Source: Oscillospiraceae bacterium (lineage in GTDB: Bacteria; Bacillota; Clostridia; Oscillospirales; Acutalibacteraceae). Taken from it: DNA of 64,000 nucleotides. Below the pieces are notes generated by a model that was not told the DNA's origin, did not search any database, and saw nothing but the letters and a program-made list of their open reading frames with translations. Numbering within the stretch: position 1 is the first letter of the stretch; each line of letters begins with the position of its first letter. A program made the translations under genes and the position numbers. Where the stretch lies: NCBI GenBank assembly GCA_015066175.1, contig SVOW01000002.1, positions 186,001-250,000 of the forward strand, given 5' to 3'. This document shows, piece after piece, positions 8,151 through 16,829 of the stretch.

Positions 8151-8405
8151 TTACTCCTCGTCTTCAAGTCCCAGAAGCCACAAAACGGAAACGTTGAGTG
8201 TGTTAGCGATAACGATAAGTTCTTTATCTGTTACGCTACGAATCTGGCCTTCAAGTTTTGAAAGACCTGAAGCGTTGAGATCGATACCTGCAATCTGAAG
8301 CTGAGTAAGCAAATCTTTCTGCTTCATACCAATGCTCTTTCTCTTTTCTTCGATTCTCTGACCGACAATGTTTCTTGTGCCTACGGCCTGTTTACGAACT
8401 CTCAT
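8151..8405 (-). CDS. Cro/CI-type helix-turn-helix regulator
   Basis: Single-domain DNA-binding protein of 84 residues. The five-helix fold is visible from RIEEKRKSIGMKQKDLL to NTLNVSVLWLLGL, with ASGLSKLEGQIR as the recognition helix; there is no ligand-binding domain. The likely start is ATG 8405 (MRVRKQ), eight bases after a GGGGG ribosome site; an in-frame TTG at 8429 has no site. It is a single-gene unit with its own terminator. Its target cannot be told: the neighbours galT (downstream) and ldhA (upstream, same strand) each have separate signals. Confidence 0.85.
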   Translation of the reverse strand: MRVRKQAVGTRNIVGQRIEEKRKSIGMKQKDLLTQLQIAGIDLNASGLSKLEGQIRSVTDKELIVIANTLNVSVLWLLGLEDEE

Positions 8406-8576
8406 TAAAAATACCCCCATATCTTTCAAGAGTTTGTGTAATATAATTGTGCCACTTTACTATACATACATTAATTTTACCATTTTTTTTCGACTTTTCA
8501 ATACATGTTTTTAATTGTTAACAATTTGTTCATATATTCTGTATTTTTTTTACTGATTTTTAATGAAATCACCACA

Positions 8577-9611
8577 TTAAAAGCATCTTCCGCCTTGATT
8601 CTTCTTGCATTTTTCTCCATTAGCACATTTAATACACACTTCATTTTCCAGTGATTTTCCGTCAAAGAAACAACGCAGGTTTTCAAGTGTAGTTGTTGTG
8701 ATATTATGCAATGCTTCGTCTGTCAGAAACGCCTGATGTGATGTTACAAGCACATTGTTCATTCCGATAAGACTTGTGAGAATATCATCATGAATTATTT
8801 TGTCACTTTTGTCTTCGTAAAAGTAATCTGTTTCTTCTTCGTAAACATCTAGGCACGCACCGCCGATTTTCTCCGATTTGAGACCTTCAAGCAGCGCTTC
8901 GCTATCAATCAGCGCTCCCCTTGAAGTATTAATGATATAAACATTATCTTTCATAAGTGAAATTGTCCGCTTATTAATAATATATCGTGTTGAATCATTC
9001 AATGGACAATGGAGAGAAATTATATCAGATTTTTTACACAGCTCTTCAATTGATACATATTCAATGTCTGTTTCTTCCGCAGGAAAAGGATCGTATGCAC
9101 AGATTTTCATACCAAAACCTTTGCAGATTTCAATGAATATTTTACCTATTTTACCTGTACCGATTATTCCTACAGTTTTTCCGTATAAATCAAAACCAAC
9201 AAGTGAATCAAGAGTAAAATTGTAATCCCTGATTCTGTTGTATGCTCGTGGAATTTTTCTCACAAGTGAAAGCAACATCCCCATTGCATGCTCAGCAACT
9301 GCATATGGTGAATATGCAGGCACTCTTACAATGTGAATTTTACCATATGCAGCTTTCAAATCAACATTATTGAAACCTGCACAGCGTAGTGCAAGTATTC
9401 TTATGCCACTGTCGTATAATGTATTGATTGTTTTTTCATCAATATCATCGTTTACAAAAGCAACGACAGCATCGTATCCGGCTGATAATACAGCTGTTTT
9501 TTCTCTCAATTTTCCTCTGAAATATTCAACATCAACCGAATATTCATCCTTGAGTTTGTCAAAATACTTTTTATCATAAGATTTTGTGTTGTAAAAACAA
9601 ATTTTTTCCAT
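8577..9611 (-). CDS. ldhA: D-lactate dehydrogenase / D-2-hydroxyacid dehydrogenase with Cys-rich tail
   Basis: NAD-dependent reduction of pyruvate to D-lactate, a fermentation end step. VRVPAYSPYAVAEHAMGM and the Rossmann loop VGIIGTGKIGKIF closely resemble E. coli LdhA; the catalytic set is Arg in NTSRGALID, a Glu in the DVYEEE region and His in TSHQAFLT. Length is 344 against about 330, the extra part being a C-terminal tail with four cysteines (residues about 328-343, CIKCANGEKC then GRCF). The start is ATG 9611 behind a weak GGTGA. D-lactate is the best guess, but other 2-hydroxyacids are possible. Confidence 0.88.
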   Translation of the reverse strand: MEKICFYNTKSYDKKYFDKLKDEYSVDVEYFRGKLREKTAVLSAGYDAVVAFVNDDIDEKTINTLYDSGIRILALRCAGFNNVDLKAAYGKIHIVRVPAYSPYAVAEHAMGMLLSLVRKIPRAYNRIRDYNFTLDSLVGFDLYGKTVGIIGTGKIGKIFIEICKGFGMKICAYDPFPAEETDIEYVSIEELCKKSDIISLHCPLNDSTRYIINKRTISLMKDNVYIINTSRGALIDSEALLEGLKSEKIGGACLDVYEEETDYFYEDKSDKIIHDDILTSLIGMNNVLVTSHQAFLTDEALHNITTTTLENLRCFFDGKSLENEVCIKCANGEKCKKNQGGRCF

Positions 9612-9699
9612 CTCATCACCTATAATTATTATACTGAATATATTATGCTGAAAAGATTGACAAATAATCTGTTTTCAATAAAGAAATATTATTCACTAC

Positions 9700-9728
9700 T
9701 TGCAGTTGTCGGATGAAAATGATATAAT
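9700..9728 (+). promoter_or_regulatory. Promoter of murD
   Basis: TTGCAG (9700-9705), 17-base spacer, TATAAT (9723-9728). A second TATAAT follows ten bases later (9733-9738) but without a matching -35. Confidence 0.65.
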
Positions 9729-9760
9729 CAGATATAATATTTTTTTGGAGATGTACAGTT

Positions 9761-11071
9761 ATGTATCAGCAACTTATTGATTATTTTGAAAACAAGAGTG
9801 TTTTAATTCTCGGATTCGGAAAAGAAGGCCAGTCAACATATAATTTTTTGAGAAAATTTTATCCTGATAAAAAGATTGCAATTGCCGATAAAAGAGAGTT
9901 AAAAATTGATGATAACAATGTTGAGTTGATTACAGGTGATAAATACCTGGATGCCATTAATGATTTTGATCTGGTTATGCAGAGTCCCGGAATCTCTCTG
10001 AGAGAAGTCAATGTTGAGGCAACAACCGAAATAACAGGTCAGATGGACTTATTCCTTCGTTTCGCTGATTGTATTAAAATCGGCATAACAGGTACTAAAG
10101 GAAAAACTACCACAACAACTCTTGTGTATAACATTGTTAAAGCATCAGGCAAAAAATGTGCTCTTATAGGAAATATTGGTGTACCTGTTTTTGAAAGCCT
10201 TGATGATACTGATGGTCTTGTTGCTGTAATCGAAATGTCATGTCATCAGCTTGAGTTTGCAAAAAAATCACCCGATATTTCAATTTTTACAAACATTTAC
10301 CCAGAACACCTTGACCATTATAATGGTTTCGAAGGATATTATGGTGCGAAACTCAATATTGTAAATAACCAGAATGAAAATAATTTCTTTATTTATAATT
10401 CAGACCAGAAGGAACTTGCTGAAATTTTAGATTTCACTAAAATAAAATCAAAAACTATCCCCGTAAGTTATGAATACTCTCTGAAAGATGAATTTTTGCA
10501 GAAACTCACAAAAATTAATGACAATCTTAAAGGATATCATACTCACCATGATATTTTCCTTGCAGCTAATGCTGCACGTTGCCTGGGTATATCAGATGAA
10601 GATATAGAAAAAGGTATTAAATCCTTTGAACCGATTGCACACAGAATGGAAAAAGTCGGCACATGGAAAGATATTACTTTCTACAACGACAGCATTGCAA
10701 CTATCCCCTACGCTGTTATGTGTGCTGTAAATGCACTTGAAAAAGTTGACACACTTATTTTTGGTGGTCTTGACCGTGGCATCGATTACAGTACATTTGT
10801 TACTGACCTGAATGAAAGTAAGCTGAATAATTTAATCGGTCTTCCTGAAACCGGCAAAAATATCATCGATGAATTGAAGAAAATTAACTGTTCAAAAAAT
10901 CTGGTAATTGTTGATACGATGGACGAAGCTGTTGAATGTGCTTATAAATGCACTGAAAAGGGTAAAATCTGCCTTTTCTCCCCTGCTGCTTCAAGTTATA
11001 ACCGTTACAGAAACTTTGAAGAAAAAGGTAATCATTTCAAGAATTTAGCAAAGGAATACGGAACCAAATAA
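9761..11071 (+). CDS. murD: UDP-N-acetylmuramoyl-L-alanine--D-glutamate ligase (MurD-type Mur ligase)
   Basis: Cytoplasmic peptidoglycan precursor ligase of 436 residues that adds D-Glu with ATP. The N-terminal Rossmann-like domain opens with VLILGFGKEGQSTYNF; the central ATPase has GITGTKGKTTTT, the metal-binding glutamate in AVIEMSCHQLEF, and FTNIYPEHLDHY; the C-terminal domain has FYNDSIATIPYA, FGGLDRGIDY and FSPAASSYNRYRNFEEKG. All MurD landmarks are there but several differ from the textbook form (for example NISPDHLDRH). It stands alone, outside any division and cell wall cluster, so it could be a second MurD rather than the main one. Confidence 0.82.
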   Translation: MYQQLIDYFENKSVLILGFGKEGQSTYNFLRKFYPDKKIAIADKRELKIDDNNVELITGDKYLDAINDFDLVMQSPGISLREVNVEATTEITGQMDLFLRFADCIKIGITGTKGKTTTTTLVYNIVKASGKKCALIGNIGVPVFESLDDTDGLVAVIEMSCHQLEFAKKSPDISIFTNIYPEHLDHYNGFEGYYGAKLNIVNNQNENNFFIYNSDQKELAEILDFTKIKSKTIPVSYEYSLKDEFLQKLTKINDNLKGYHTHHDIFLAANAARCLGISDEDIEKGIKSFEPIAHRMEKVGTWKDITFYNDSIATIPYAVMCAVNALEKVDTLIFGGLDRGIDYSTFVTDLNESKLNNLIGLPETGKNIIDELKKINCSKNLVIVDTMDEAVECAYKCTEKGKICLFSPAASSYNRYRNFEEKGNHFKNLAKEYGTK

Positions 11072-11092
11072 AATATTATCAGATAATAGTTC

Positions 11093-11130
11093 AACGGTGC
11101 AACCAACAAAATCAGTTGCACCGTTAATTT
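11093..11130 (+). terminator. Terminator of murD
   Basis: AACGGTGCAAC and GTTGCACCGTT pair over 11 bases with an 11-base loop, then AATTTTTG. The T tract is on the plus strand only. Confidence 0.8.
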
Positions 11131-11134
11131 TTGA

Positions 11135-12442
11135 TTATTTAATTATAATTCTGAAAAGTCTTGCACCATGAGAATTAACTTTTGCTGAGAAATTGCCGTC
11201 TGTTACGGTGTATTCTTTATGAGACCACATATCCCATACACTATAGTTCACGCCACCGATTGAAATGTCAGTAATATCAAAACTGATTTCTCTTTCTTTT
11301 TCATCAGTATTGAAAAATGCCACATATTTGCAGTTTTCACCATTTGAAGTCCATATGATTTCACCTTTATTGTCAGTTTCATCACGGCTGAACTGTCTTG
11401 CACCATAAGAATTTTTAAGCATATCAATTAGCTCTTTATTCTGAAGAAGCGAGAGAGTGAATTCATCGTTTTCGCGCATTTCTCCACCCATCATAAGTGG
11501 TGAACGAAAAATTCCCCAGAGTGTCATCATAGTTATCTGTTCATCGTGAGTGAAACGTGTGTATCTGTTTCTGTATTGCGGGAGTTTTTCAGTAATCTGA
11601 ATTCTGCCTAAAGGAAGCATATCACAATCAGGCCATGCACCTGGCTGAACATATTTCTGCCAAGCATAGCAACGTTCAAACATAGCGTGGAGTTTGCTCC
11701 ATTCATCCCAGAAATCGCCTGTCATACGCCAGAGATTAGCGTGTGCTGCGAGATGCGCGTGTTCTTCAACAGGTGCAGGACCTGGTGAAAGGCTAAGCAC
11801 CATATCTTTGCCGCATTTGTCAATTGCTTTTCTGAGCATTTCAATTTCTTTTCTTGCAGAATATGGATTGTGGGGATAAATTTCTGTATTTGCTATATCA
11901 TCGCACTTAATGTAGTCTACGCCCCATGAAGCATAAAGTTCAAAGATAGAATCGTAATATTCCTGAGCACCTTTCTTGGATGTGTCAAGACCATACATAT
12001 CAGGGTTCCATTTGCAGATTGATGACGGATTAGCAACATCTCTTGCAGTCAAGCCTTCACATTTAATTTTTGTGTTCTGGTGTGCTGCCTGACGCGGAAT
12101 ACCTCTCATAATATGAATACCGAATTTTAGTCCGAGAGAGTGTATATAATCCGCAATTGGCTTGAAGCCTTTACCGTCTGCTGATGAAGGGAATCTTTCA
12201 ACTGACGGAATAAGACGTGAATATTCGTCCATGCAAAGCGGAGCAAAATAATGGTAGTAAAAACTATCTGCAGTAGGTTCAGACCATTGAATATCACATA
12301 CAACATATTCCCAGCCATAGTCTTTGAGATGTTCTGCCATATAATCTGCGTTTGCAAGCAGTTGTTCTTCGTTTACTGCAGCGCCGTAACAATCCCAGCT
12401 ATTCCAGCCCATAGGTGGAGTAAGAGCAAGTTTTTTATGCAT
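11135..12442 (-). CDS. Glycoside hydrolase family 27, probable alpha-galactosidase
   Basis: Intracellular retaining glycosidase of 435 residues without signal peptide. It opens with LTPPMGWNSWDCYG, the hallmark of GH27, and has the nucleophile Asp in VDYIKCDDIAN and the candidate acid/base Asp in WRMTGDFWDEW. The C-terminal 90 residues form the usual beta-sandwich. GH27 also includes beta-L-arabinopyranosidases and N-acetylgalactosaminidases, so galactose is the most likely but not the only product. It has its own promoter and ends facing the murD terminator. Released galactose could be fed to the Leloir pathway through GalT, encoded 3 kb away. Confidence 0.88.
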   Translation of the reverse strand: MHKKLALTPPMGWNSWDCYGAAVNEEQLLANADYMAEHLKDYGWEYVVCDIQWSEPTADSFYYHYFAPLCMDEYSRLIPSVERFPSSADGKGFKPIADYIHSLGLKFGIHIMRGIPRQAAHQNTKIKCEGLTARDVANPSSICKWNPDMYGLDTSKKGAQEYYDSIFELYASWGVDYIKCDDIANTEIYPHNPYSARKEIEMLRKAIDKCGKDMVLSLSPGPAPVEEHAHLAAHANLWRMTGDFWDEWSKLHAMFERCYAWQKYVQPGAWPDCDMLPLGRIQITEKLPQYRNRYTRFTHDEQITMMTLWGIFRSPLMMGGEMRENDEFTLSLLQNKELIDMLKNSYGARQFSRDETDNKGEIIWTSNGENCKYVAFFNTDEKEREISFDITDISIGGVNYSVWDMWSHKEYTVTDGNFSAKVNSHGARLFRIIIK

Positions 12443-12478
12443 ATAATCTACCTCTTTTTATAATAAAATTACACAACT

Positions 12479-12507
12479 ATTGTAGCATTGACAGTTGATA
12501 AAAACAA
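12479..12507 (-). promoter_or_regulatory. Promoter of the GH27 gene
   Basis: TTGTTT (12507-12502), 17-base spacer, TACAAT (12484-12479) on the minus strand, 37 bases before the ATG. Confidence 0.65.
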
Positions 12508-12540
12508 GTGTATATTTTATAAAATACATTTATTTTATTT

Positions 12541-12573
12541 ATAAAAAAGAGAGAAGCCGAAACTTCTCTCTTT
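12541..12573 (-). terminator. Terminator after the DapA-family gene
   Basis: AAAGAGAGAAG and CTTCTCTCTTT pair over 11 bases with a six-base loop; on the minus strand TTTAT follows. It ends the long rnj-to-aldolase operon four bases after the stop codon. Confidence 0.85.
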
Positions 12574-12577
12574 AAAA

Positions 12578-13498
12578 TCAGATATTATAAAGTTTTTTGA
12601 AATGCTGAGTAAGATTATACATCTGTTCAATTTCAAGCTGACGATTACGTTTGAATTCGCCTGCATCTCTTGCTCTTGAAATATATTCCATTTTGTTTCC
12701 TTCAAGATTCTGATAGTATTTAGCATTTACGGGATACATCTGGCATTCAGCTACTGAGAAGAATCCTACAAAATCCTGAACTTTCTGTGCAAGTTCGGGG
12801 TCTTTATCGAAGTTTTCGCAGAGCCATACATAGAATTCAGGATGGAAGTTTGCCATAACGCCTGAGAAACCTGCGCAACCAATCTGCATTGATTCAAGGA
12901 ATGTTGCTGAGTTTGCATTGTAAATTTTGAAATCTGTGCCTTTGACAGCATCAAGTTTTGCTTTGATTTCGTCAAGGTTACAGCTTGTATCTTTAAGGAA
13001 TCTGAATTTACCTGTCTGGCTGAGTTCTTTAAGAACCGCAGGTGACATAAGTCTCTTGTAAGGATAAGGACATTCGTAAATACCAAGGCCAATTTCAGGA
13101 ATATTGTTAACCACATATTCCATATTTTTAAGGAATACACTGTCATCTTCATCAGCTTTTGCAAGTCTGTTTGAAATGAAAACATAACCATCGATACCAA
13201 CATCGATAAACTGATTAGCTTCTTTGATCTGTGTATCAAGGTCATCTGCTGTGTGGCCTGATGCAACAATAGTCATGTTTTTAGGAGCGTTTTTCACAAT
13301 AAACTTAAGCAGTTCAAGTCTTTCTTCAAAAGAAAGGAAGAAAATCTCGCTTGACTGACAAATTGCAAAAATTCCTGCAACACCTTTTTCGTCGTACCAG
13401 TTGATAAGTTTTTCAACAGCATTGTAATCAATTTTATTATCTGCTGTGTATGGTGTTATCATTGTCGGGTAAACACCATTAGGAATATCTTTAATCAT
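12578..13498 (-). CDS. DapA/NanA-family class I aldolase, substrate unknown
   Basis: TIM-barrel lyase of 306 residues from the dihydrodipicolinate synthase / N-acetylneuraminate lyase family. The Schiff-base lysine is in FRFLKDTSC near residue 168 and the catalytic tyrosine in LGIYECPYPY near 138. In place of the GTTGE/GSTGE carboxylate-binding loop it has CQSSE, so it is unlikely to be the lysine-pathway DapA. The start is ATG 13498 behind AAGGAGAG, 20 bases after tyrS, so it is read at the end of the housekeeping operon. No sugar acid or sialic acid genes are next to it to suggest a substrate. Confidence 0.8.
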   Translation of the reverse strand: MIKDIPNGVYPTMITPYTADNKIDYNAVEKLINWYDEKGVAGIFAICQSSEIFFLSFEERLELLKFIVKNAPKNMTIVASGHTADDLDTQIKEANQFIDVGIDGYVFISNRLAKADEDDSVFLKNMEYVVNNIPEIGLGIYECPYPYKRLMSPAVLKELSQTGKFRFLKDTSCNLDEIKAKLDAVKGTDFKIYNANSATFLESMQIGCAGFSGVMANFHPEFYVWLCENFDKDPELAQKVQDFVGFFSVAECQMYPVNAKYYQNLEGNKMEYISRARDAGEFKRNRQLEIEQMYNLTQHFKKLYNI

Positions 13499-13518
13499 AT
13501 GTAGTTGCTCTCCTTAAA

Positions 13519-14745
13519 TTAATTTTTTTCAATTTTGTAAAAGATTTTTTTACCTTTTTTTATAATAATATCTCCTGATGAAATTTCATCAGCAGTAATT
13601 ACTTTTGAAAAATCAGTAACTTTTTCGTCATTAAGTGAAATACCGCCTTGCTGAATAAGACGTCTTGCTTCACCGTTTGATTTTGAAAGACCTGCTTTAA
13701 CAAGTATTTTGATGATACCAACTGCACCATTTTCAAAATCGGCATCTTCAAGAGCAATTGTGGGCATATTTTCAAGGTCTGCTCCACCTGAGAACAAGGC
13801 ACGTGCAGCATTCTGAGCTTTAACTGCTTCTTCCTCACCATGAACAAGGTTTGTCATTTCATAAGCAAGAATTTCTTTTGCTTTATTAAGTTCGCTACCT
13901 TCCCACTTATCCATTTCGTCAATCTGTTCAAGAGGAAGGAATGTAAGCATTCTGATGCATTTAAGAACATCATCATCACTCACGTTTCTCCAATACTGAT
14001 AGAAATCAAATGGAGAAGTTTTGTTGGGATCAAGCCATACAGCATTACCTGCAGTTTTACCCATTTTGTTACCATGAGAGTCTGTAAGAAGAGTAATTGT
14101 CATACAATGAGCATCTTTACCAAGCTTTTTACGGATAAGTTCTGTACCGCCAAGCATATTTGACCACTGGTCATTACCACCAAACTGCATATTGCAGTTA
14201 TAGTGCTGATATAAGTGATAGAAATCGTATGACTGCATTATCATATAGTTGAATTCAAGGAAAGATAACCCTTTTTCCATTCTCTGTTTGTAACAATCTG
14301 CACGGAGCATATTGTTAACTGAGAAACAAGCACCTACTTCACGGAGCAATTCAACATAATTAAGGTTAAGGAGCCATTCAGCATTGTTAACCATTTGCGC
14401 TTTGCCTTCACCGAATTCGATGAATCTTTCCATCTGTTTTTTGAAACATTCAGCGTTATGGTCAATGTCTTCTTTTGTAAGCATTTTACGCATATCTGTA
14501 CGGCCTGAAGGGTCACCAATCATTGTTGTACCGCCGCCGATAAGTGCGATGGGTTTATTTCCGGCCATCTGGAGACGTTTCATAAGTGTGAGAGCCATAA
14601 AGTGGCCTGCTGTGAGGCTGTCTGCAGTGCAGTCAAAGCCTATGTAGAAAGTTGCCTTTCCGTTATTTATCATTTCGCGGATTTCATCTTCATTTGTAAC
14701 CTGAGCGATAAGACCACGCGCAATGAGTTCTTCATACAATTTCAT
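13519..14745 (-). CDS. tyrS: Tyrosine--tRNA ligase
   Basis: Class I aminoacyl-tRNA synthetase of 408 residues. The N-terminal region has YIGFDCTADSLTAGHF, in which AGHF corresponds to HIGH; QFGGNDQWSNM recognises tyrosine; GNKMGKTAG is the KMSKS-type loop; and the last 65 residues form an S4-like RNA-binding domain. The start is ATG 14745 (MKLYEELIARG), seven bases after GAAAGGATG; the frame runs open a further 48 codons into the ftsH end, but that part is not tyrS-like. No T-box leader is present, in contrast to many Firmicutes tyrS genes; it is read through from ftsH. Confidence 0.95.
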   Translation of the reverse strand: MKLYEELIARGLIAQVTNEDEIREMINNGKATFYIGFDCTADSLTAGHFMALTLMKRLQMAGNKPIALIGGGTTMIGDPSGRTDMRKMLTKEDIDHNAECFKKQMERFIEFGEGKAQMVNNAEWLLNLNYVELLREVGACFSVNNMLRADCYKQRMEKGLSFLEFNYMIMQSYDFYHLYQHYNCNMQFGGNDQWSNMLGGTELIRKKLGKDAHCMTITLLTDSHGNKMGKTAGNAVWLDPNKTSPFDFYQYWRNVSDDDVLKCIRMLTFLPLEQIDEMDKWEGSELNKAKEILAYEMTNLVHGEEEAVKAQNAARALFSGGADLENMPTIALEDADFENGAVGIIKILVKAGLSKSNGEARRLIQQGGISLNDEKVTDFSKVITADEISSGDIIIKKGKKIFYKIEKN

Positions 14746-14773
14746 TTTTTTCATCCTTTCGATATATGCCTTT

Positions 14774-14796
14774 GCCGACGGTACACAGCCGTCGGC
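14774..14796 (-). other. Intercistronic hairpin between ftsH and tyrS
   Basis: GCCGACGG and CCGTCGGC form an eight-pair GC-rich stem with a seven-base loop. On the minus strand (operon sense) no U run follows, so it should not terminate; on the plus strand CTTTGTTTTT follows. It may be a processing or stability element, or stop antisense transcription. Confidence 0.5.
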
Positions 14797-14803
14797 TTTG
14801 TTT

Positions 14804-16795
14804 TTAGTTTTCTTCACTTTCTGATTGTGTTTCAACAACAGTTTCTTCTTTTGATTCTTCAACAACATCTTCTGCAATATATTCTTCAAAAGTCACTGTT
14901 CCATCCATAAGATTTTTGAAGTCTTTGCCGTCGATTTTTTCTTTTCTCATAAGAACCTGGGCTATTAAATCAAGTTTATCCATATGGTTGGTAAGAATTT
15001 TTTCAGTACGAGAATATGCGTTTCTGATAATATCGTCCATTTCCTGGTCAATTAAAGCAGCAGTGTTTTCTGAGAAGTTTCTAGTCTGGTTATAATCTTT
15101 ACCAAGGAAAACTTCATGGTTTGTTGAACCGAAGTTAATCGGACCCAATTTATCGCTCATACCATAGCGTGTTACCATATTTCTTGCAAGTTCAGTTGCA
15201 CGTTCAATATCGTTTGAAGCACCACTTGAAATATCACCAAGCACAAGCGCTTCTGCTACACGTCCGCCAAGAAGAATTACAAGCTGATCAAGAATATCTT
15301 TCTTGGAAATGAAGTTCTTATCTTCAGTAGGAATGTGCATTGTGTAACCACCTGCCATGCCTCTGGGGATAATTGAAATCTGATGAACAGGGTCCTGTCC
15401 TTCAAGATAATAAGTTGAAACTGCATGGCCTGCCTCGTGGTAAGAAACAAGTTTCTTTTCTTTAGGTGTGATTTTATGTGATTTCTTTTCAGTACCAACA
15501 ACAACTTTTATTGTTGCTTCTTCAATTTCATCTTTTGTTATTGCTTTTTTACCGCGACGTGCTGCAAGTAAAGCAGACTCATTAAGAAGGTTCTCAAGGT
15601 CAGCACCTGTGAATCCTGCAGTCGAATGTGCAATTACTTTCAAATCTACATCAGGAGCAAGTGGTTTGTTTTTAGCATGGACTTTAAGAATTTCTTCTCT
15701 GCCCTTTACATCAGGTCTGCCAACAGTAATTTGTCTGTCAAAACGACCGGGTCTTAAAAGTGCAGGGTCGAGAATGTCAGGTCTGTTGGTAGCAGCAATG
15801 ATAATAACGCCTTCATTAACGCCAAAACCGTCCATTTCAACGAGAAGCTGGTTGAGTGTCTGCTCTCTTTCATCATGGCCGCCACCCATGCCTGCGCCTC
15901 TGTGACGACCTACAGCATCAATTTCATCTATGAAAATAATTGAAGGTGAGTTTTTCTTCGCTTGTGCAAACAAATCACGTACACGTGATGCGCCCACACC
16001 AACATACATCTCAACAAAATCTGAACCTGAAATTGAGAAGAAAGGAACATCTGCTTCCCCTGCTACAGCACGAGCAAGAAGAGTTTTACCTGTTCCGGGA
16101 GGGCCTACAAGAAGGATACCTTTGGGAATTTTTGCTCCTAATTCATTGAATTTAAGAGGCTCGCGTAAAAATTCTACAATTTCAGCAAGTTCTTCTTTTT
16201 CTTCATCAGCACCAGCAACATCAGTAAATTTATTTTTGCGTTTTTCATCTTTAGCCTGACGGACTCTTGCTTTGCCGAAACTCATTGTTTTGTTCATATC
16301 ATTTCCGATTGATTGGTTCATTCTCTTGAACAAAACAAAAGTAACTATCAATAACACTGCAATGAGAAGAATATTCGGTAAGAGGTTTACAATCCAGGAA
16401 TTTGACTGTCCGGGGTCATAATCGACTTTAATCGGTTTGTCAGGATTATTGACGTTATATTGTCTTACCTGCTCGTGTATATCTTCATAAAAAATCGTAA
16501 CATTAGGAACAGTGTAAGTATTAGGATAATTTTCTTCGCCATTTGAATCAACATCTTCAACTTTGTCAGTGTTAAGACGATACTTAAGTTCACCGCTGCT
16601 GAGATTAAGAGAAAAAGCTTCTACTTTATTATCATCAAAAAGCTGAATAACTTCATAATACTGTTTTTTGTCAGTCTTAGCATTGCTCATATAGAAATAT
16701 ACACCTGAAATTATAACAACAGGTATCAGTATATATGGCAGAATAACTGCTAATTTTCGGAATTTTTTGTTAGGTGTTTTATCATCTTTGTTCAA
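14804..16795 (-). CDS. ftsH: ATP-dependent zinc metalloprotease FtsH
   Basis: Membrane-anchored AAA+ protease of 663 residues that degrades unstable membrane and soluble proteins. Two transmembrane segments (about residues 13-31 and 136-157) bracket the external domain. The AAA module has GPPGTGKT (Walker A), FIDEIDAVG (Walker B) and the second region of homology ending RPGRFDR; the protease zinc site is HEAGH with a downstream Asp. The last 30 residues are acidic and low complexity. The start is TTG 16795, eight bases after AAGGAGG. The tilS-ftsH order is conserved in Firmicutes. Confidence 0.97.
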   Translation of the reverse strand: MNKDDKTPNKKFRKLAVILPYILIPVVIISGVYFYMSNAKTDKKQYYEVIQLFDDNKVEAFSLNLSSGELKYRLNTDKVEDVDSNGEENYPNTYTVPNVTIFYEDIHEQVRQYNVNNPDKPIKVDYDPGQSNSWIVNLLPNILLIAVLLIVTFVLFKRMNQSIGNDMNKTMSFGKARVRQAKDEKRKNKFTDVAGADEEKEELAEIVEFLREPLKFNELGAKIPKGILLVGPPGTGKTLLARAVAGEADVPFFSISGSDFVEMYVGVGASRVRDLFAQAKKNSPSIIFIDEIDAVGRHRGAGMGGGHDEREQTLNQLLVEMDGFGVNEGVIIIAATNRPDILDPALLRPGRFDRQITVGRPDVKGREEILKVHAKNKPLAPDVDLKVIAHSTAGFTGADLENLLNESALLAARRGKKAITKDEIEEATIKVVVGTEKKSHKITPKEKKLVSYHEAGHAVSTYYLEGQDPVHQISIIPRGMAGGYTMHIPTEDKNFISKKDILDQLVILLGGRVAEALVLGDISSGASNDIERATELARNMVTRYGMSDKLGPINFGSTNHEVFLGKDYNQTRNFSENTAALIDQEMDDIIRNAYSRTEKILTNHMDKLDLIAQVLMRKEKIDGKDFKNLMDGTVTFEEYIAEDVVEESKEETVVETQSESEEN

Positions 16796-16829
16796 CGGAA
16801 CATCCTCCTTGTATTATGGTTCATTATTT

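Noticed and set aside
14746..14803. T-box leader for tyrS
   Set aside because: The gap of under 60 bases has no specifier loop or T-box sequence, only a hairpin.
14746..14889. Possible 48-residue N-terminal extension of TyrS
   Set aside because: The extension shadows the end of ftsH in another frame, whereas ATG 14745 has an ideal ribosome site and the correct family start.
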